Source of the DNA: Oscillospiraceae bacterium
Lineage (GTDB): Bacteria > Bacillota > Clostridia > Oscillospirales > Oscillospiraceae
Direction: 5' to 3'
Assembly (NCBI GenBank): GCA_020025425.1
Contig: JAHHSD010000003.1
Span: 1-64,000, forward strand
DNA: 64,000 nt
Shown: positions 7,877 to 16,942 of the stretch, in pieces
Layout of the letters: the number at the start of each line of letters is the position of its first letter
Position numbering within the stretch: position 1 is the first letter of the stretch
Made by a program: the position numbers and the translations under genes
Notes under the pieces: generated by a model
Told to the model about the DNA's origin: nothing
What the model saw: the letters and a program-made list of their open reading frames with translations, nothing else
Database searches by the model: none

Positions 7877-9862
7877 CTAACCACCCGCTTTCTTTAACAT
7901 ATCTTGAATGACTTCTTCCAATGCTTCTACCAACTCCGGTTTATCTTTCCGAAGCATTTCCACCAAATCAGGGCGGACAATCGATAGGGCACCATAGTTG
8001 GCAAGGGTTTCCTCAGCCCGGCTTCCCACATCCTGGTAATACTTTGAGCCGTGTCCATATCGGACAAGACCAGCATCACGGGCCGAGCCACCGGAAAGGG
8101 CATCATAAATATCTTCAAGAGAACTTATGCCGCCGCCCATAGCATTCCTGCATTGGTAATCAATCCGTTCACTTGCTTCGTGCTTCAGTTTATTGAAGGT
8201 TTTCTTATAATCAGAATAGGATATAGCTTTTGCGTAGTATTGATCTGCGAGTGCAGAAGTAGCGGATCTTAATTCTGCATTTACTTCCGTCGCAATACGC
8301 CCACATTCCTTGTCGAAGGCTTCAAACAAGGAATCAATATCATCTGCAATGTCAGTGCTGGTCTTTTGAAAAAAAGAAGTCAGCTTGGCATGGCTGGAGC
8401 TGAACCAATCACAATACTTGGCTGGGTCTACCCGGTTGAACATATCCATTAGGTGCATTTCTTCATGCAAGGTGGTGACCACTTGCCCAGTAAGATCATT
8501 ACCAGACAATTTTGGGATGATTAGTTCAGTTTCCGTAAGATGATCATTCCGTGTGTAATAGCGATAATTGACTGCATGATTTTTCCCATGGGAAACTTTC
8601 ATAGGAATCCCATTTGCCCTGATATTCTCCATGGCCCCCATTTTAGAATAAAGGGCAACCACATCAGGATCGGCACTTTCACACCCATTCACATAATCAA
8701 TCAGGGCTTGGGTGTTCTTCCGTTCCTTCTTGTCAGTAAGATATTCTGGAAACATTTCAGCTTTAAGGGGTTCCAATTCCTGCTTTACGTTCATTATAGC
8801 ACCCGCTGCGGCAAGCGTCAAACCATCTTTAGGCCCATCCTCCACAAAAGCCTTCTTCCAATCCTCATACTTCATATCAGCTGGCACATAGTACACTTCC
8901 CCATCCACATTCCGGGCGGCTCTCTCCCCTCCCATATCGTCATAGTGGGGGCAGGTCGTGCCACGACAGTTTGGGTGAAAGGGTGGCACGGTCACTCCCG
9001 GCTCATACTGGAGCAGTGGAATTACCACGCCGTCCAGTGGCTGACAAATGGCGCAGGTTCGGGAGTCCAGTGTCTCCACCACCTCCACCTCTTCCACCCC
9101 CAGATCCCGGTACATCTGCTGTTTGGACACAGCGTTGAAGTATGTGGTTTCCGTATGAACCAGCCGCCCCGCCTGATAGCGGGACACGCCAAACCGCCGT
9201 CGGATGGCTGTGATGGTTTTGGCCGGAGCATCCCCCCGGAGCATCCCATGGATCAGATCCTTATGGACCCCATCCACCAGAGCTGCCTTGTTCGTCCAGC
9301 ACCGATCCCGGAAGGTTCGGTTGTCGGTTGTCCACGGCTTGGAGAGCAGGGTGTCCAGCTGCCTTTGATCCAGGGTGGTGAAATCCCACCCGAAACCAAT
9401 TCCCTTTTGAACCTCGAAGGCCCCGTGGGTATAACCATCCGAAACCAGCTGTCTTAGGAGATGGTCAATACCATCCACCTGATTGCCGTATAGCCGCTCA
9501 ATCTGATGCTGGATTTGCATCTGCACCGCTTCCAGTCGACTGACGTGGTACCGGGCAGAGGCGTTCTCCAGCTTCCTCACCCACTCCGGGGACAGGTTCG
9601 CCTGTTCAGCAGCCTTCACATACTGATCCACCGTCCATTTGAACTCATCCAACTGTCCAGCTGTCAGTATCTTACGGGCCTCGGCCAGGGTGATTTGGTT
9701 GTTCCTTGCAAACCGACCATACCATGCCTCGATTTCCTTTTTGACAGAGAGAGCGGCTTCCTGATACATCCCGTCCAGGCTTCGGAGGTACTGGTCACTC
9801 TGTTTATGAGCCGCATCCTCCAGAATGGCGAACCGCCCACGCCAATATTCCCGATTGTCCAT
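7877..9862 (-). CDS. MuF/SPP1 gp7-like minor head protein with C-terminal HExxH metallopeptidase-like domain
   Basis: 661 residues. Residues about 1-125 are helical; the MuF domain spans about 130-310, with VHTETTYFNAVSKQQ (236-250), the Cys pair in SRTCAICQPLDG (267-278) and VPPFHPNCRGTTCPH (292-306). SPP1 gp7-like proteins ride in the capsid and enter the cell with DNA. The extra 350 residues contain TTLHEEMHLMD, an HExxH zinc motif at 466-470, and a later Glu-rich AEETLANY (616-623) that could supply a third ligand. That makes a zincin-like domain, as in toxins or peptidases attached to MuF proteins. Typical gp7 proteins are about 300 residues, so this is a clear extension. The catalytic role is inferred. 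Confidence 0.85.
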   Translation of the reverse strand: MDNREYWRGRFAILEDAAHKQSDQYLRSLDGMYQEAALSVKKEIEAWYGRFARNNQITLAEARKILTAGQLDEFKWTVDQYVKAAEQANLSPEWVRKLENASARYHVSRLEAVQMQIQHQIERLYGNQVDGIDHLLRQLVSDGYTHGAFEVQKGIGFGWDFTTLDQRQLDTLLSKPWTTDNRTFRDRCWTNKAALVDGVHKDLIHGMLRGDAPAKTITAIRRRFGVSRYQAGRLVHTETTYFNAVSKQQMYRDLGVEEVEVVETLDSRTCAICQPLDGVVIPLLQYEPGVTVPPFHPNCRGTTCPHYDDMGGERAARNVDGEVYYVPADMKYEDWKKAFVEDGPKDGLTLAAAGAIMNVKQELEPLKAEMFPEYLTDKKERKNTQALIDYVNGCESADPDVVALYSKMGAMENIRANGIPMKVSHGKNHAVNYRYYTRNDHLTETELIIPKLSGNDLTGQVVTTLHEEMHLMDMFNRVDPAKYCDWFSSSHAKLTSFFQKTSTDIADDIDSLFEAFDKECGRIATEVNAELRSATSALADQYYAKAISYSDYKKTFNKLKHEASERIDYQCRNAMGGGISSLEDIYDALSGGSARDAGLVRYGHGSKYYQDVGSRAEETLANYGALSIVRPDLVEMLRKDKPELVEALEEVIQDMLKKAGG

Positions 9863-9972
9863 GGATGAGTCCGCCTTTCCTTTGGGTGCTGGGGAAAGGG
9901 AATTGCACCCTTGACCGGGCAGGAGGGCTCCCAGTCAGCCCCGTTATTACCCCCAGCGTATGAAAACAGGGC

Positions 9973-11448
9973 CTATTCAGCCCCACCTTCACCGGATTGA
10001 TTTTCGGTCTGATTTCCAAATACATTGTTGTAGTCCGCTGCGGCCTCATCTTTCTCCTTGCGCAGCCGATTCAGCTCTTTTTCTACATTGGCTGTCCACG
10101 GGTGCTGACCAACAATGGTCTCATCCGATAGGATTCCAACTGATTTGGAGCAGTTTTCAATCGCCTCTGATTCGTTAAAAATCATATCGCGGTTGAAAAT
10201 CACAGTAACAGTTTCATCCTCAAAGTTCCCTTCCCCTTTGGTAATCATGTCCTGATTGACAAACCAGAGCAGCTGCTCAAAGGCGGCCTGGAATTCCGTC
10301 TCCATGCCATTCGCATCCAGGTCAATGTCAGAATACATGGATTGGATGTTCATCTGGTTGGGACTTCCACCCATTCGGTCATCCTTTGCATCGAAGCCCC
10401 GTGCATTCTCAATTAAAGCCTTTTTCAGCAGATCCAAAATGGACTTGTAGTTTTCAGCGTTGACCTCCACAGTCAGCGTCTCTACCCCACCGTCGTCTCG
10501 AACCTTTACCGCCGAATAGGTGGTCAAGTTGTGCCGGAACTCTCCCAGATTCTCTCCGTCATAGTTTTTCAGGATTAGAATTGTGTTTTGCGGGGTCTGC
10601 TCCATCCCATTCTGGAAGTCTGAGAGAATGGTGTTGATCCCATCCTGAAGGGACTTCACTCGCGTGATCAGCGGGATTTCCTTCTTGCTGTACTTGAATG
10701 GAATCAGGGGAAACCGATCCCAGGCGCGTTCTTCTGGGCCATGTTCACCTTGAACCGTCACATAAGGAGAATAGATCCCAAGTTCTGTATCCGGCGTTAA
10801 GGTGGAACCGGCCAAAATATAGCGATATATGCCATCTGGCTTAAAGAGCTCCACCCGCTCGACCATCTTCTTAGTGGTTCCATCCCACACCTCCTGGAGA
10901 TAGAGCCGGGCAGCGGCGTCCAGCTTTGTGTGGTCATCGTCCGCCCAAAACGGCAAAACCTGATAGGCCGGGAACCTCCGAAAAGCAAGAGCGCCTTTCT
11001 CATCATAGTAGACGAACAGCCAGCACAGGCCGCCGTTTAAGGCATCTTCCCCCAGATATTTTAGCGTCCTTTGGAATGAGGCGGTAAACCGCTTCTTCAG
11101 CAGGGACAAATAGTTTTCATTCTCACAATCAAAAGTGATCGCCTTACCCAGCAAGTAGTTGGTTTTCTGGTCCACCATCTTTGCATACTGGTTATCCAGC
11201 ACCTTGTTGTTGGGCAGATTCTCCACGACCTGCAACTTACCATTTGGCCCGATAGCGGTACGCTTTCGATCCAGAATATCGTGTTTACCAGAGTAGTACC
11301 GATCACCCATTATCTGAGCGGTTCGTTCCGGAGACCCTTTCCACGCCGCAATTTCCCGACCAAAGAATTCAAGTTCTGTAAGGCCGCGGCCTGCGCCATC
11401 CTCAATCAGGCGATTGATTCGGGCAGTTTCAGTATTCAGAAATAGCAT
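9973..11448 (-). CDS. Phage portal protein (SPP1 gp6 family)
   Basis: 491 residues, the usual SPP1-type portal length. Family features: N-terminal INRLIEDGAGRG, the YYSGKHDILDRKR block, the conserved NNKVLDNQYAKMVDQKTNYL segment (about 75-95) and a C-terminal acidic tail. Portals form the dodecameric channel through which TerL pumps DNA. It is downstream of TerL and upstream of MuF, as in SPP1-like phages. The 110 bases between this gene and the MuF gene (9863-9972) hold no gene that I can see. Confidence 0.93.
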   Translation of the reverse strand: MLFLNTETARINRLIEDGAGRGLTELEFFGREIAAWKGSPERTAQIMGDRYYSGKHDILDRKRTAIGPNGKLQVVENLPNNKVLDNQYAKMVDQKTNYLLGKAITFDCENENYLSLLKKRFTASFQRTLKYLGEDALNGGLCWLFVYYDEKGALAFRRFPAYQVLPFWADDDHTKLDAAARLYLQEVWDGTTKKMVERVELFKPDGIYRYILAGSTLTPDTELGIYSPYVTVQGEHGPEERAWDRFPLIPFKYSKKEIPLITRVKSLQDGINTILSDFQNGMEQTPQNTILILKNYDGENLGEFRHNLTTYSAVKVRDDGGVETLTVEVNAENYKSILDLLKKALIENARGFDAKDDRMGGSPNQMNIQSMYSDIDLDANGMETEFQAAFEQLLWFVNQDMITKGEGNFEDETVTVIFNRDMIFNESEAIENCSKSVGILSDETIVGQHPWTANVEKELNRLRKEKDEAAADYNNVFGNQTENQSGEGGAE

Positions 11449-11461
11449 TCAATCACCGTCC

Positions 11462-12793
11462 TCAATCAAAAGAATAAGCAGGCCCGACTAACATATCTTC
11501 CAGTGCATAGCGCATAGCATCCATCAAATGGTTGAATGCATCAATTGGACAGTTGATCTTGGTTCCAAACTTATCCTCCGCCCATGTATAATTGGATATC
11601 TCTGTGATGAAATTCACGCATCGAGGGTGGATGACGATCAAATAGTCCTGAATGTACTGAATTCCGTTATTGATACTGTCTTTCCCTTTTCGAGCGGGAC
11701 GAACACGGTATAAGCCAGCCTCTCGTAATTCATCAATGGACTTCGGCTCTGCACAGTCAGCCCGGATTCGCTCTTTTGCGTACCCCATCGCTGTGATCCG
11801 ATCACGGATAGCCTGGTTCGTCAGAGCTTTTTCATATAGTTCGTCAAAGACCCATATTGTCTTTTCTGTCACGCTCACCAATCCGCAAAACAGGGCCGTT
11901 GGGTCATTTGTATAGCCAAAATCCAAGCCAAAGGCGGACTTTACACCAGCCTTAGCGCTGATCTGCTGTACATCAAATGATTCCTCCCGCCAGTTCTCAT
12001 AAATCAGGCCATCCACAATACCCCAGCCCCCAAGGCCAGCCACTTTGTAGCGGCGTGGGTTGTTTTGTTTCATAGTCTCAAAAACCTTCAGATCAGCTTC
12101 ATCCAGCCACTCATTACACAGGTAGTTGGTGGTTGTAGCGTAGATCTGTCCATCTGGGCTGAGCCAGCTATCATAGAATTTGTATGTCGGGTTCCCCTGT
12201 GCATCTCTTCCCGTGACTTCACCGAAGAACCGCTTCCGGATCCAATGCCGCTCATTCCATGGGTTAAATGTCAGGGTGATTTGTTTAAAAAGCCCTGTCC
12301 CCTCTGGAATTGCACCTCGGATGGACTCGTCCAGCATATCAAAATCAGCTTCATTCAGAATCTCGTAGGCTTCTTCAATCCACGCCCAACATAGATATCC
12401 GATTTCAACTGTTATGGAGGTAACCTTTAGCGGGTCATCCAGGCCACGAAAATAGATCTTCTGGCCGGTTGGCCTGTATGTCATCTCCAGAGGGCTTTCC
12501 TTCACTTCCCACTGCTCCTGTACCCCAAGTCGATTGATTGCCCATTTCAGTTCTGTAAAGCAAGAGTCTTTCAGCGTTCTGAATACCTTTCGGATGACAA
12601 GGGTATTCGCTTGTGGGTACTGCATCATCCGCTTGATGATGTTCAGGGCCGTTGTTTTGGATTTCTTTGAAGCACGGGAACCCTTGCACACCCGATAGCG
12701 CCCTTTGAAATTCCAATATGTACCATATCCTCTGCCAACAACTTCTGGCAGCCGAATCACCTTGGCTTTGGGATCAATCCTCAAGCTGATCAT
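11462..12793 (-). CDS. terL: Terminase large subunit (PBSX family)
   Basis: 443 residues. The ATPase part carries GRYRVCKGSRASKKSKTT as the Walker A-like region (about 30-47) and YLCWAWIEEAYE as Walker B (about 132-143). The nuclease part begins near AFGLDFGYTNDPTAL (about 286-300) with the metal-binding Asp and a later IRADCAEPKSIDEL. It packages and cuts phage DNA. It overlaps terS by 20 bases. A TTG nine bases into the frame (12784) has a better-spaced GGGAG, so that could be the true start. Confidence 0.92.
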   Translation of the reverse strand: MISLRIDPKAKVIRLPEVVGRGYGTYWNFKGRYRVCKGSRASKKSKTTALNIIKRMMQYPQANTLVIRKVFRTLKDSCFTELKWAINRLGVQEQWEVKESPLEMTYRPTGQKIYFRGLDDPLKVTSITVEIGYLCWAWIEEAYEILNEADFDMLDESIRGAIPEGTGLFKQITLTFNPWNERHWIRKRFFGEVTGRDAQGNPTYKFYDSWLSPDGQIYATTTNYLCNEWLDEADLKVFETMKQNNPRRYKVAGLGGWGIVDGLIYENWREESFDVQQISAKAGVKSAFGLDFGYTNDPTALFCGLVSVTEKTIWVFDELYEKALTNQAIRDRITAMGYAKERIRADCAEPKSIDELREAGLYRVRPARKGKDSINNGIQYIQDYLIVIHPRCVNFITEISNYTWAEDKFGTKINCPIDAFNHLMDAMRYALEDMLVGPAYSFD

Positions 12794-13196
12794 CTCCCAT
12801 GATCACCACCGGCACCGCACCACCCACATCCACCTTATCGGTGAACAGGCCATATCGTTTGCCGATCAACTCAGCTGCTTTCAGCCTATCTTTTGCTCCA
12901 ACCGCCTTTTCGGTCAGCTCTTGGCATCCGTCTCCACAAAGAACAGGTACCTCTTCCGTGTGTTCGCCTCGCATTACGGCGGTAAGATAGGCCAGCACCT
13001 CTTCAGTATCCGCAATTTTTGCAGATCTGATCTCATCCAGTCGGGTCTTAATGTAGGCTTTCAGCTCAGGTTTACTCAGGTTTTCACTTCCAATGGCGTA
13101 GGCTGTTTTGGGCGAATACCCTGCTTTGATGGCTGCATCTGTGGCGTTGCCGCTGACCAGGTATTCATCACAAAACTTCTGTTGCTTTGGCGTCAA
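12774..13196 (-). CDS. terS: Terminase small subunit
   Basis: About 140 residues. The N-terminal helix-turn-helix TPKQQKFCDEYLVSGNATDA and AAIKAGYSPKTAYAIG is the classic DNA-binding domain of PBSX/SPP1-type small terminases. It recognises the pac site, commonly inside or near its own gene. A TTG start at 13196 is chosen because GGGGGG lies 8 bases upstream; a GTG at 13205 is in frame but overlaps that ribosome site. It is the first gene after a terminator, so a late promoter probably lies in 13206-13225. Confidence 0.9.
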   Translation of the reverse strand: MTPKQQKFCDEYLVSGNATDAAIKAGYSPKTAYAIGSENLSKPELKAYIKTRLDEIRSAKIADTEEVLAYLTAVMRGEHTEEVPVLCGDGCQELTEKAVGAKDRLKAAELIGKRYGLFTDKVDVGGAVPVVIMGDDQLED

Positions 13197-13223
13197 GGTA
13201 TTCACCCCCCTTATTCAGGCATA

Positions 13224-13258
13224 AAAATAGCACCCCGGTTTCCCGCAGGCGCTATTTT
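13224..13258 (-). terminator. Rho-independent terminator between early/middle and late genes
   Basis: Arms AAAATAGC / GCTATTTT (13251-13258 and 13224-13231) enclose a GC-rich inner stem; on the minus strand the hairpin ends in TTTTTAT. It sits after the late regulator and before terS, and so marks the early-late boundary. Confidence 0.75.
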
Positions 13259-13302
13259 GTATTTACAGTATATCACATGACCAGCGAACAAAACGAACAA
13301 CT

Positions 13303-13698
13303 TTATTTTTTTCTAATATACCGTTCACAGGTCATGCGCACGCCATCCGGGGTATTGCGTCCACCCATACTATCCGCCACCTGTCTCCACGACATCCCAT
13401 CTACAAAACGGAGTGTGAAGATCTGTCGGATCAGACTGTCCTCAATGTCGGATATGTAGCGTTCCAGACGACTCCGCTCATAAAGGCATTGCTTGTGCTT
13501 GGCTTCTATAATGCCCTGGAGATCCACGATATCTGCCGCATAACGACCAACTTTATCAGATACCCCAGTACCATGCGGCATACCAGTGTAGTCCTGAGAG
13601 CAGGACACAGCCTGTTCCTCAAGTTCTAAAAGGCGCCGCTTGTCCATTGCGATTTCCTGGTTTAGATAGTAAAGCTGAGACAATTCCTTCAAGGTCAT
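13303..13698 (-). CDS. Sigma-70 region 4-like late gene regulator (DUF1492/RinA-type)
   Basis: 131 residues from an ATG at 13698 that has GGAGG seven bases upstream and overlaps the preceding stop as ATGA. The N-terminal half is coiled (LKELSQLYYLNQEIAMDKRR). The C-terminal half contains IFTLRFVDGMSWRQVADSMG, a sigma region 4-like helix-turn-helix. Proteins of this group are encoded right upstream of terS in many Firmicutes phages and switch on late genes. A terminator separates it from terS, fitting an activator or antiterminator role. Confidence 0.8.
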   Translation of the reverse strand: MTLKELSQLYYLNQEIAMDKRRLLELEEQAVSCSQDYTGMPHGTGVSDKVGRYAADIVDLQGIIEAKHKQCLYERSRLERYISDIEDSLIRQIFTLRFVDGMSWRQVADSMGGRNTPDGVRMTCERYIRKK

Positions 13699-14060
13699 TG
13701 GCCGGCCTCCCCTGTACGCCAAACTGGCTCACAGTTACCCTCTCCCATCATACAGGTTTTAGCGCATACCTGGCAGGGGTCACCGCCTGCCATAACAAAG
13801 CTCAGGTCCAAAATAGCTTTTGTCAACTTGGCCTTTGTAATATCCAGATCCGCCTTCATGAGACAAGTCTCGTCCTTGAGTTTGTTGTATTCAGCAGCCA
13901 TCTCCACAATCTCTTTTTCAGATTGCCCAAGGCTCTGAATGCGTTCCTGCATGGTATCGATCACTAACAGATCCGCCTCATGCTGGACAGTCAACCTGGC
14001 ATTTTCTCGGATAAGCTCATCTGCGAAAGCCATTTTCTCACTCATCACAATGCTACTCAT
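13695..14060 (-). CDS. Small coiled-coil phage protein with C-terminal Cys cluster
   Basis: 121 residues from ATG 14060 (GGAG eight bases upstream; an in-frame extension to 14135 lacks a ribosome site). Residues about 5-80 form a coiled coil (heptads around ENARLTVQHEADLL). The end holds five Cys within about 20 residues (DPCQVCAKTCMMGEGNC), a likely zinc or disulphide cluster. I do not recognise the family. It is in the middle operon between the methyltransferase and the late regulator. Confidence 0.68.
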   Translation of the reverse strand: MSSIVMSEKMAFADELIRENARLTVQHEADLLVIDTMQERIQSLGQSEKEIVEMAAEYNKLKDETCLMKADLDITKAKLTKAILDLSFVMAGGDPCQVCAKTCMMGEGNCEPVWRTGEAGQ

Positions 14061-14118
14061 ACTACACTCTCCATTCCTGCATCTATATTTGTCGTGCATA
14101 TGCCCTGACATAATGCCA

Positions 14119-15939
14119 CTATACCGCCACCGCATTTTCCAGCTCTGTCATGGTGGTAATCGTCTGGCTGCACCATTCCGGGAGATTTGCCTGTACCACA
14201 GCCGTCGCCATAGGCGGGCACACAGCATTTCCGCATCGGGCCACCTGCTTGGTTTTCCCGTACACTGTGCCAGTATAGTCCCGGTCGATAATGTAATCAG
14301 GAGGGAATCCCATAGCGTTATAAAGCTCTCTCGGCATCAGCATCCGCAGGGTAATGTCTGCGATAAAATACGGAACACCATCAATGACCAGCAGGATAAT
14401 TTCATCCTCTGCCAGATGGTAGCCGCAGAACCGGTTCAGCAGATCTCTAATTTTCGGCCAGTGTCCCAGATCCTGACGGAGCACCGTCTGACAGGCCCCA
14501 AATTCACCAGCTGATGCGGTGATAGTCCGCAGGGGCCGGTGTACGTCCTGCCCAATGTCACGCCCCTTGAACTCTGCGATATGGGTGGCACAGAGGGCGG
14601 GACGGGGGAGTGCAGTAATCGTGGTCATCGGCTCGTCTGCCGCATTGCCACACCCGTTATATCCGCCATCAAAGTATTTTTCGATGTGGGCGGCCACAAG
14701 GCCCTCTCTATCGCGGCTGGTTGCGGTGTGCATCGGATCCCGGATGTTCAGCGGGCTCCCATTCCCGTAATACTCCACCAGATTGGCAGAGGTCAGCCCG
14801 TACCGGTTGGATGCGTCCACGGTGTTGATAGGATCAGACAGGCCGGAAACTCTGGCGTTCTCGGTCTGCTCCGTGTGGTACTGGATTAGGGAGGCAGCAG
14901 CAACTCCTCCGGTATATTTCCGGGTCAGAGTGTTGACAGGCTCTGTGATCGGCCTTGTATGTCCATCCCCACTATGGTTACACTCTGTGGCAAACGGGGT
15001 CATGACGGGCTGACACAGGGTTTGCTTCACCGTAGAAACCACGGTGGTTAATGGTTCTTCGATGTCGTTCACGCGGGGCTTCTGCCCCTTGCGTTCTCCG
15101 TACCCCGTTGGAACCAGAAACGGCTTGCCGCTCTTGATGGTAAACTTGTCCACTCCTCGGATCACCCGGCGGAGGGTGTTGTCTGCCAGAGGGCGAACAG
15201 CATTGACTCCGTATTTTGCTTTGATTTCTGCCCGGGAATCAAAAATGGAATATCCCGGAACGCTCCAATCAACGATTTCCGCCGCAGAGCGCCAGGGAAG
15301 CAGCTTCCCGGCCTTGACCTCCTCGCAGTCTCTGGGGCCGTGGGTGCGCTCAGGCCAGACGATGGGCTTTCCGTCACATCTTGCCACCAACACGAAACGC
15401 CGCCGCGTGGTTGGCGCTCCGTAGTCAGCGGCGACCAGTTCTCGGTGTTCTACCTTATAGCCCAGTGCCTCCAGCTGCTTTAGCCATTTCCGGAATGTCT
15501 GGCCAGTCTTGGACTTGACCGGGCGCCCCCGGCGCACAGGCCCCCACGTCTGGAACTCCTCCACGTTTTCCAGCATAATCACTCGTGGGCGGACTGTTCC
15601 AGCCCAGCGCAGCACGATCCATGCCAAGCCTCGGATATTCCGATCGACCAGTGCTGCACCCTTGGCTTTGCTAAAATGCTTGCAGTCTGGGGAAAACCAT
15701 GCGAGCCCTACCGGACGGCCCCGGCAGACCTCCACCGGATCAACGTCCCAGACAGACGCTTGCAGATGTAATGTGTGTGGATGGTTTGTCCGGTGCATCA
15801 GGATTGCGGCTGGGCTGTGATTTATGGCTATATCAACTGGGCGGCCAGATGCCAGCTCAATTCCAGTCGATGCGCCGCCACCGCCCGCAAAATTGTCCAC
15901 GATGATTTCATCCAAAAGGCTGATTTGTGCTCTGCTCAT
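14119..15939 (-). CDS. DNA cytosine-5 methyltransferase
   Basis: 606 residues. Motif I DNFAGGGGASTG is at about 15-26 and binds S-adenosylmethionine; motif IV is FSPDCKHFSKAKG with the catalytic Cys in SPDC instead of the usual PPCQ; motif VI is ENVEEF; motif VIII-like TTRRRFVLVARCDG follows; the C-terminal end has ARCGNAVCPPMA (motif X). The large middle part is the target-recognition region, with several repeats of the form EPxxTxTA. Likely job: marking phage DNA against host restriction. It overlaps the next upstream gene by ATGA. Confidence 0.9.
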   Translation of the reverse strand: MSRAQISLLDEIIVDNFAGGGGASTGIELASGRPVDIAINHSPAAILMHRTNHPHTLHLQASVWDVDPVEVCRGRPVGLAWFSPDCKHFSKAKGAALVDRNIRGLAWIVLRWAGTVRPRVIMLENVEEFQTWGPVRRGRPVKSKTGQTFRKWLKQLEALGYKVEHRELVAADYGAPTTRRRFVLVARCDGKPIVWPERTHGPRDCEEVKAGKLLPWRSAAEIVDWSVPGYSIFDSRAEIKAKYGVNAVRPLADNTLRRVIRGVDKFTIKSGKPFLVPTGYGERKGQKPRVNDIEEPLTTVVSTVKQTLCQPVMTPFATECNHSGDGHTRPITEPVNTLTRKYTGGVAAASLIQYHTEQTENARVSGLSDPINTVDASNRYGLTSANLVEYYGNGSPLNIRDPMHTATSRDREGLVAAHIEKYFDGGYNGCGNAADEPMTTITALPRPALCATHIAEFKGRDIGQDVHRPLRTITASAGEFGACQTVLRQDLGHWPKIRDLLNRFCGYHLAEDEIILLVIDGVPYFIADITLRMLMPRELYNAMGFPPDYIIDRDYTGTVYGKTKQVARCGNAVCPPMATAVVQANLPEWCSQTITTMTELENAVAV

Positions 15940-16313
15940 TCTCCGTCACCTCCCAGCATTTCGTCTACCATTCGCCGGGCCGCTGCTTCTGCTTCACAAT
16001 ACGGGCATTTCCCGTCCATCCATCCTGGCAGGAAGTGGTTGTGGCATCGATTGCACACAACGGCGTCCGGTTCATCCTCCGCCAGCTGGGACATATAGCC
16101 CTGCAAGTTCATCGTCTCATACAGCCGCACGAAATTCTTGTAAATACCGCTGGCCAGGTCCATGGCCACCTGGACTACCTCAGTGCGCTGGACCATAATG
16201 GTCTGGTTTCCACTGGTGCGGCTCCCAGGCTTGACCCACCCAGCACGGGGCGCCTCCCGATATTTCTTCTCCAGAGCTTGGGCGGTGAAGTACTTCTCCA
16301 CAAACAGGCTCAC
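15936..16313 (-). CDS. Phage protein with C-terminal zinc ribbon, function unknown
   Basis: 125 residues. The N-terminal half is helical and basic (FTAQALEKKYREAPRAGW). Two Cys pairs, CNRC at about 87-90 and CPYC at about 103-106, form a zinc ribbon. The gene overlaps the C5-methyltransferase (ATGA), so the two products may be made in coupled fashion. I cannot name the family; DNA-binding or a methylase partner is possible but unproven. Confidence 0.65.
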   Translation of the reverse strand: MSLFVEKYFTAQALEKKYREAPRAGWVKPGSRTSGNQTIMVQRTEVVQVAMDLASGIYKNFVRLYETMNLQGYMSQLAEDEPDAVVCNRCHNHFLPGWMDGKCPYCEAEAAARRMVDEMLGGDGE

Positions 16314-16927
16314 AGTGCTTTCCCTCCATGCCGATAGGGGCGGGTCTTATTGTAGGCGTGCTTGATGTCCAGGATGCTCTCCAGGTCCAGGCCCTCCATC
16401 TCGGCCCACTCCATGATCTCCGCCACGCATCGGGCCATCCGCAGGGCTGCGGCATGGAATCCGGCCGCTCGGCACCAGCAGGAGTATGCCAGGGAGAGGA
16501 GCAGGTGCCACCGGGCGATGCAGTCTCCCAGGGATGCAGCGTGGACAAGGCAAGGAACGTCGCACATGATGGTCGTCCTGGCCTGCAAGATCAGCGCACC
16601 AGTGTCCAATTTCTCCTTGCCGAACCAATCCAGGATGCGGATGATGCAGTCGGCCAGCTCCACGGCGATCCCCTCCGGCTTTCTGCCCAGTGCATCGATC
16701 TCGCACATACCATTGTTCCAGTCACCACATCCATCACGCATACAAGGTTCGTCGCAGTTTTGGCAATGCTGCCACACCATAGGACGGCCAGCCCGGAGCT
16801 CCTCCAGGGCCTCCGACAGCTCCGAATGGCACAGGGCGATGATTTCCCCAAAGCTCCGCTCCTCATCCCACCAGCCGTGCTCCACAGCGTTCTTGTGGAC
16901 CTCCTGCGAAAAATTAGTCATATCCAT
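16310..16927 (-). CDS. MazG-like nucleotide pyrophosphohydrolase with Cys-rich insert
   Basis: 205 residues. The two metal-binding helices of all-alpha NTP pyrophosphatases are seen: SELSEALEE at 35-43 (E36, E39) and VELADCIIRILD at 89-100 (E90, D93). The C-terminal KHAYNKTRPYRHGGKAL closes the fold. Between the two helices is an insert with five Cys (55, 58, 62, 67, 75), probably a zinc site. The extra C-terminal helical stretch of about 80 residues enlarges the usual 100-130 residue domain. Phage MazG proteins can remove noncanonical nucleotides or lower alarmone levels; which applies here is not known. Confidence 0.8.
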   Translation of the reverse strand: MDMTNFSQEVHKNAVEHGWWDEERSFGEIIALCHSELSEALEELRAGRPMVWQHCQNCDEPCMRDGCGDWNNGMCEIDALGRKPEGIAVELADCIIRILDWFGKEKLDTGALILQARTTIMCDVPCLVHAASLGDCIARWHLLLSLAYSCWCRAAGFHAAALRMARCVAEIMEWAEMEGLDLESILDIKHAYNKTRPYRHGGKAL

Positions 16928-16942
16928 TTCTTTTTCCTCCGT

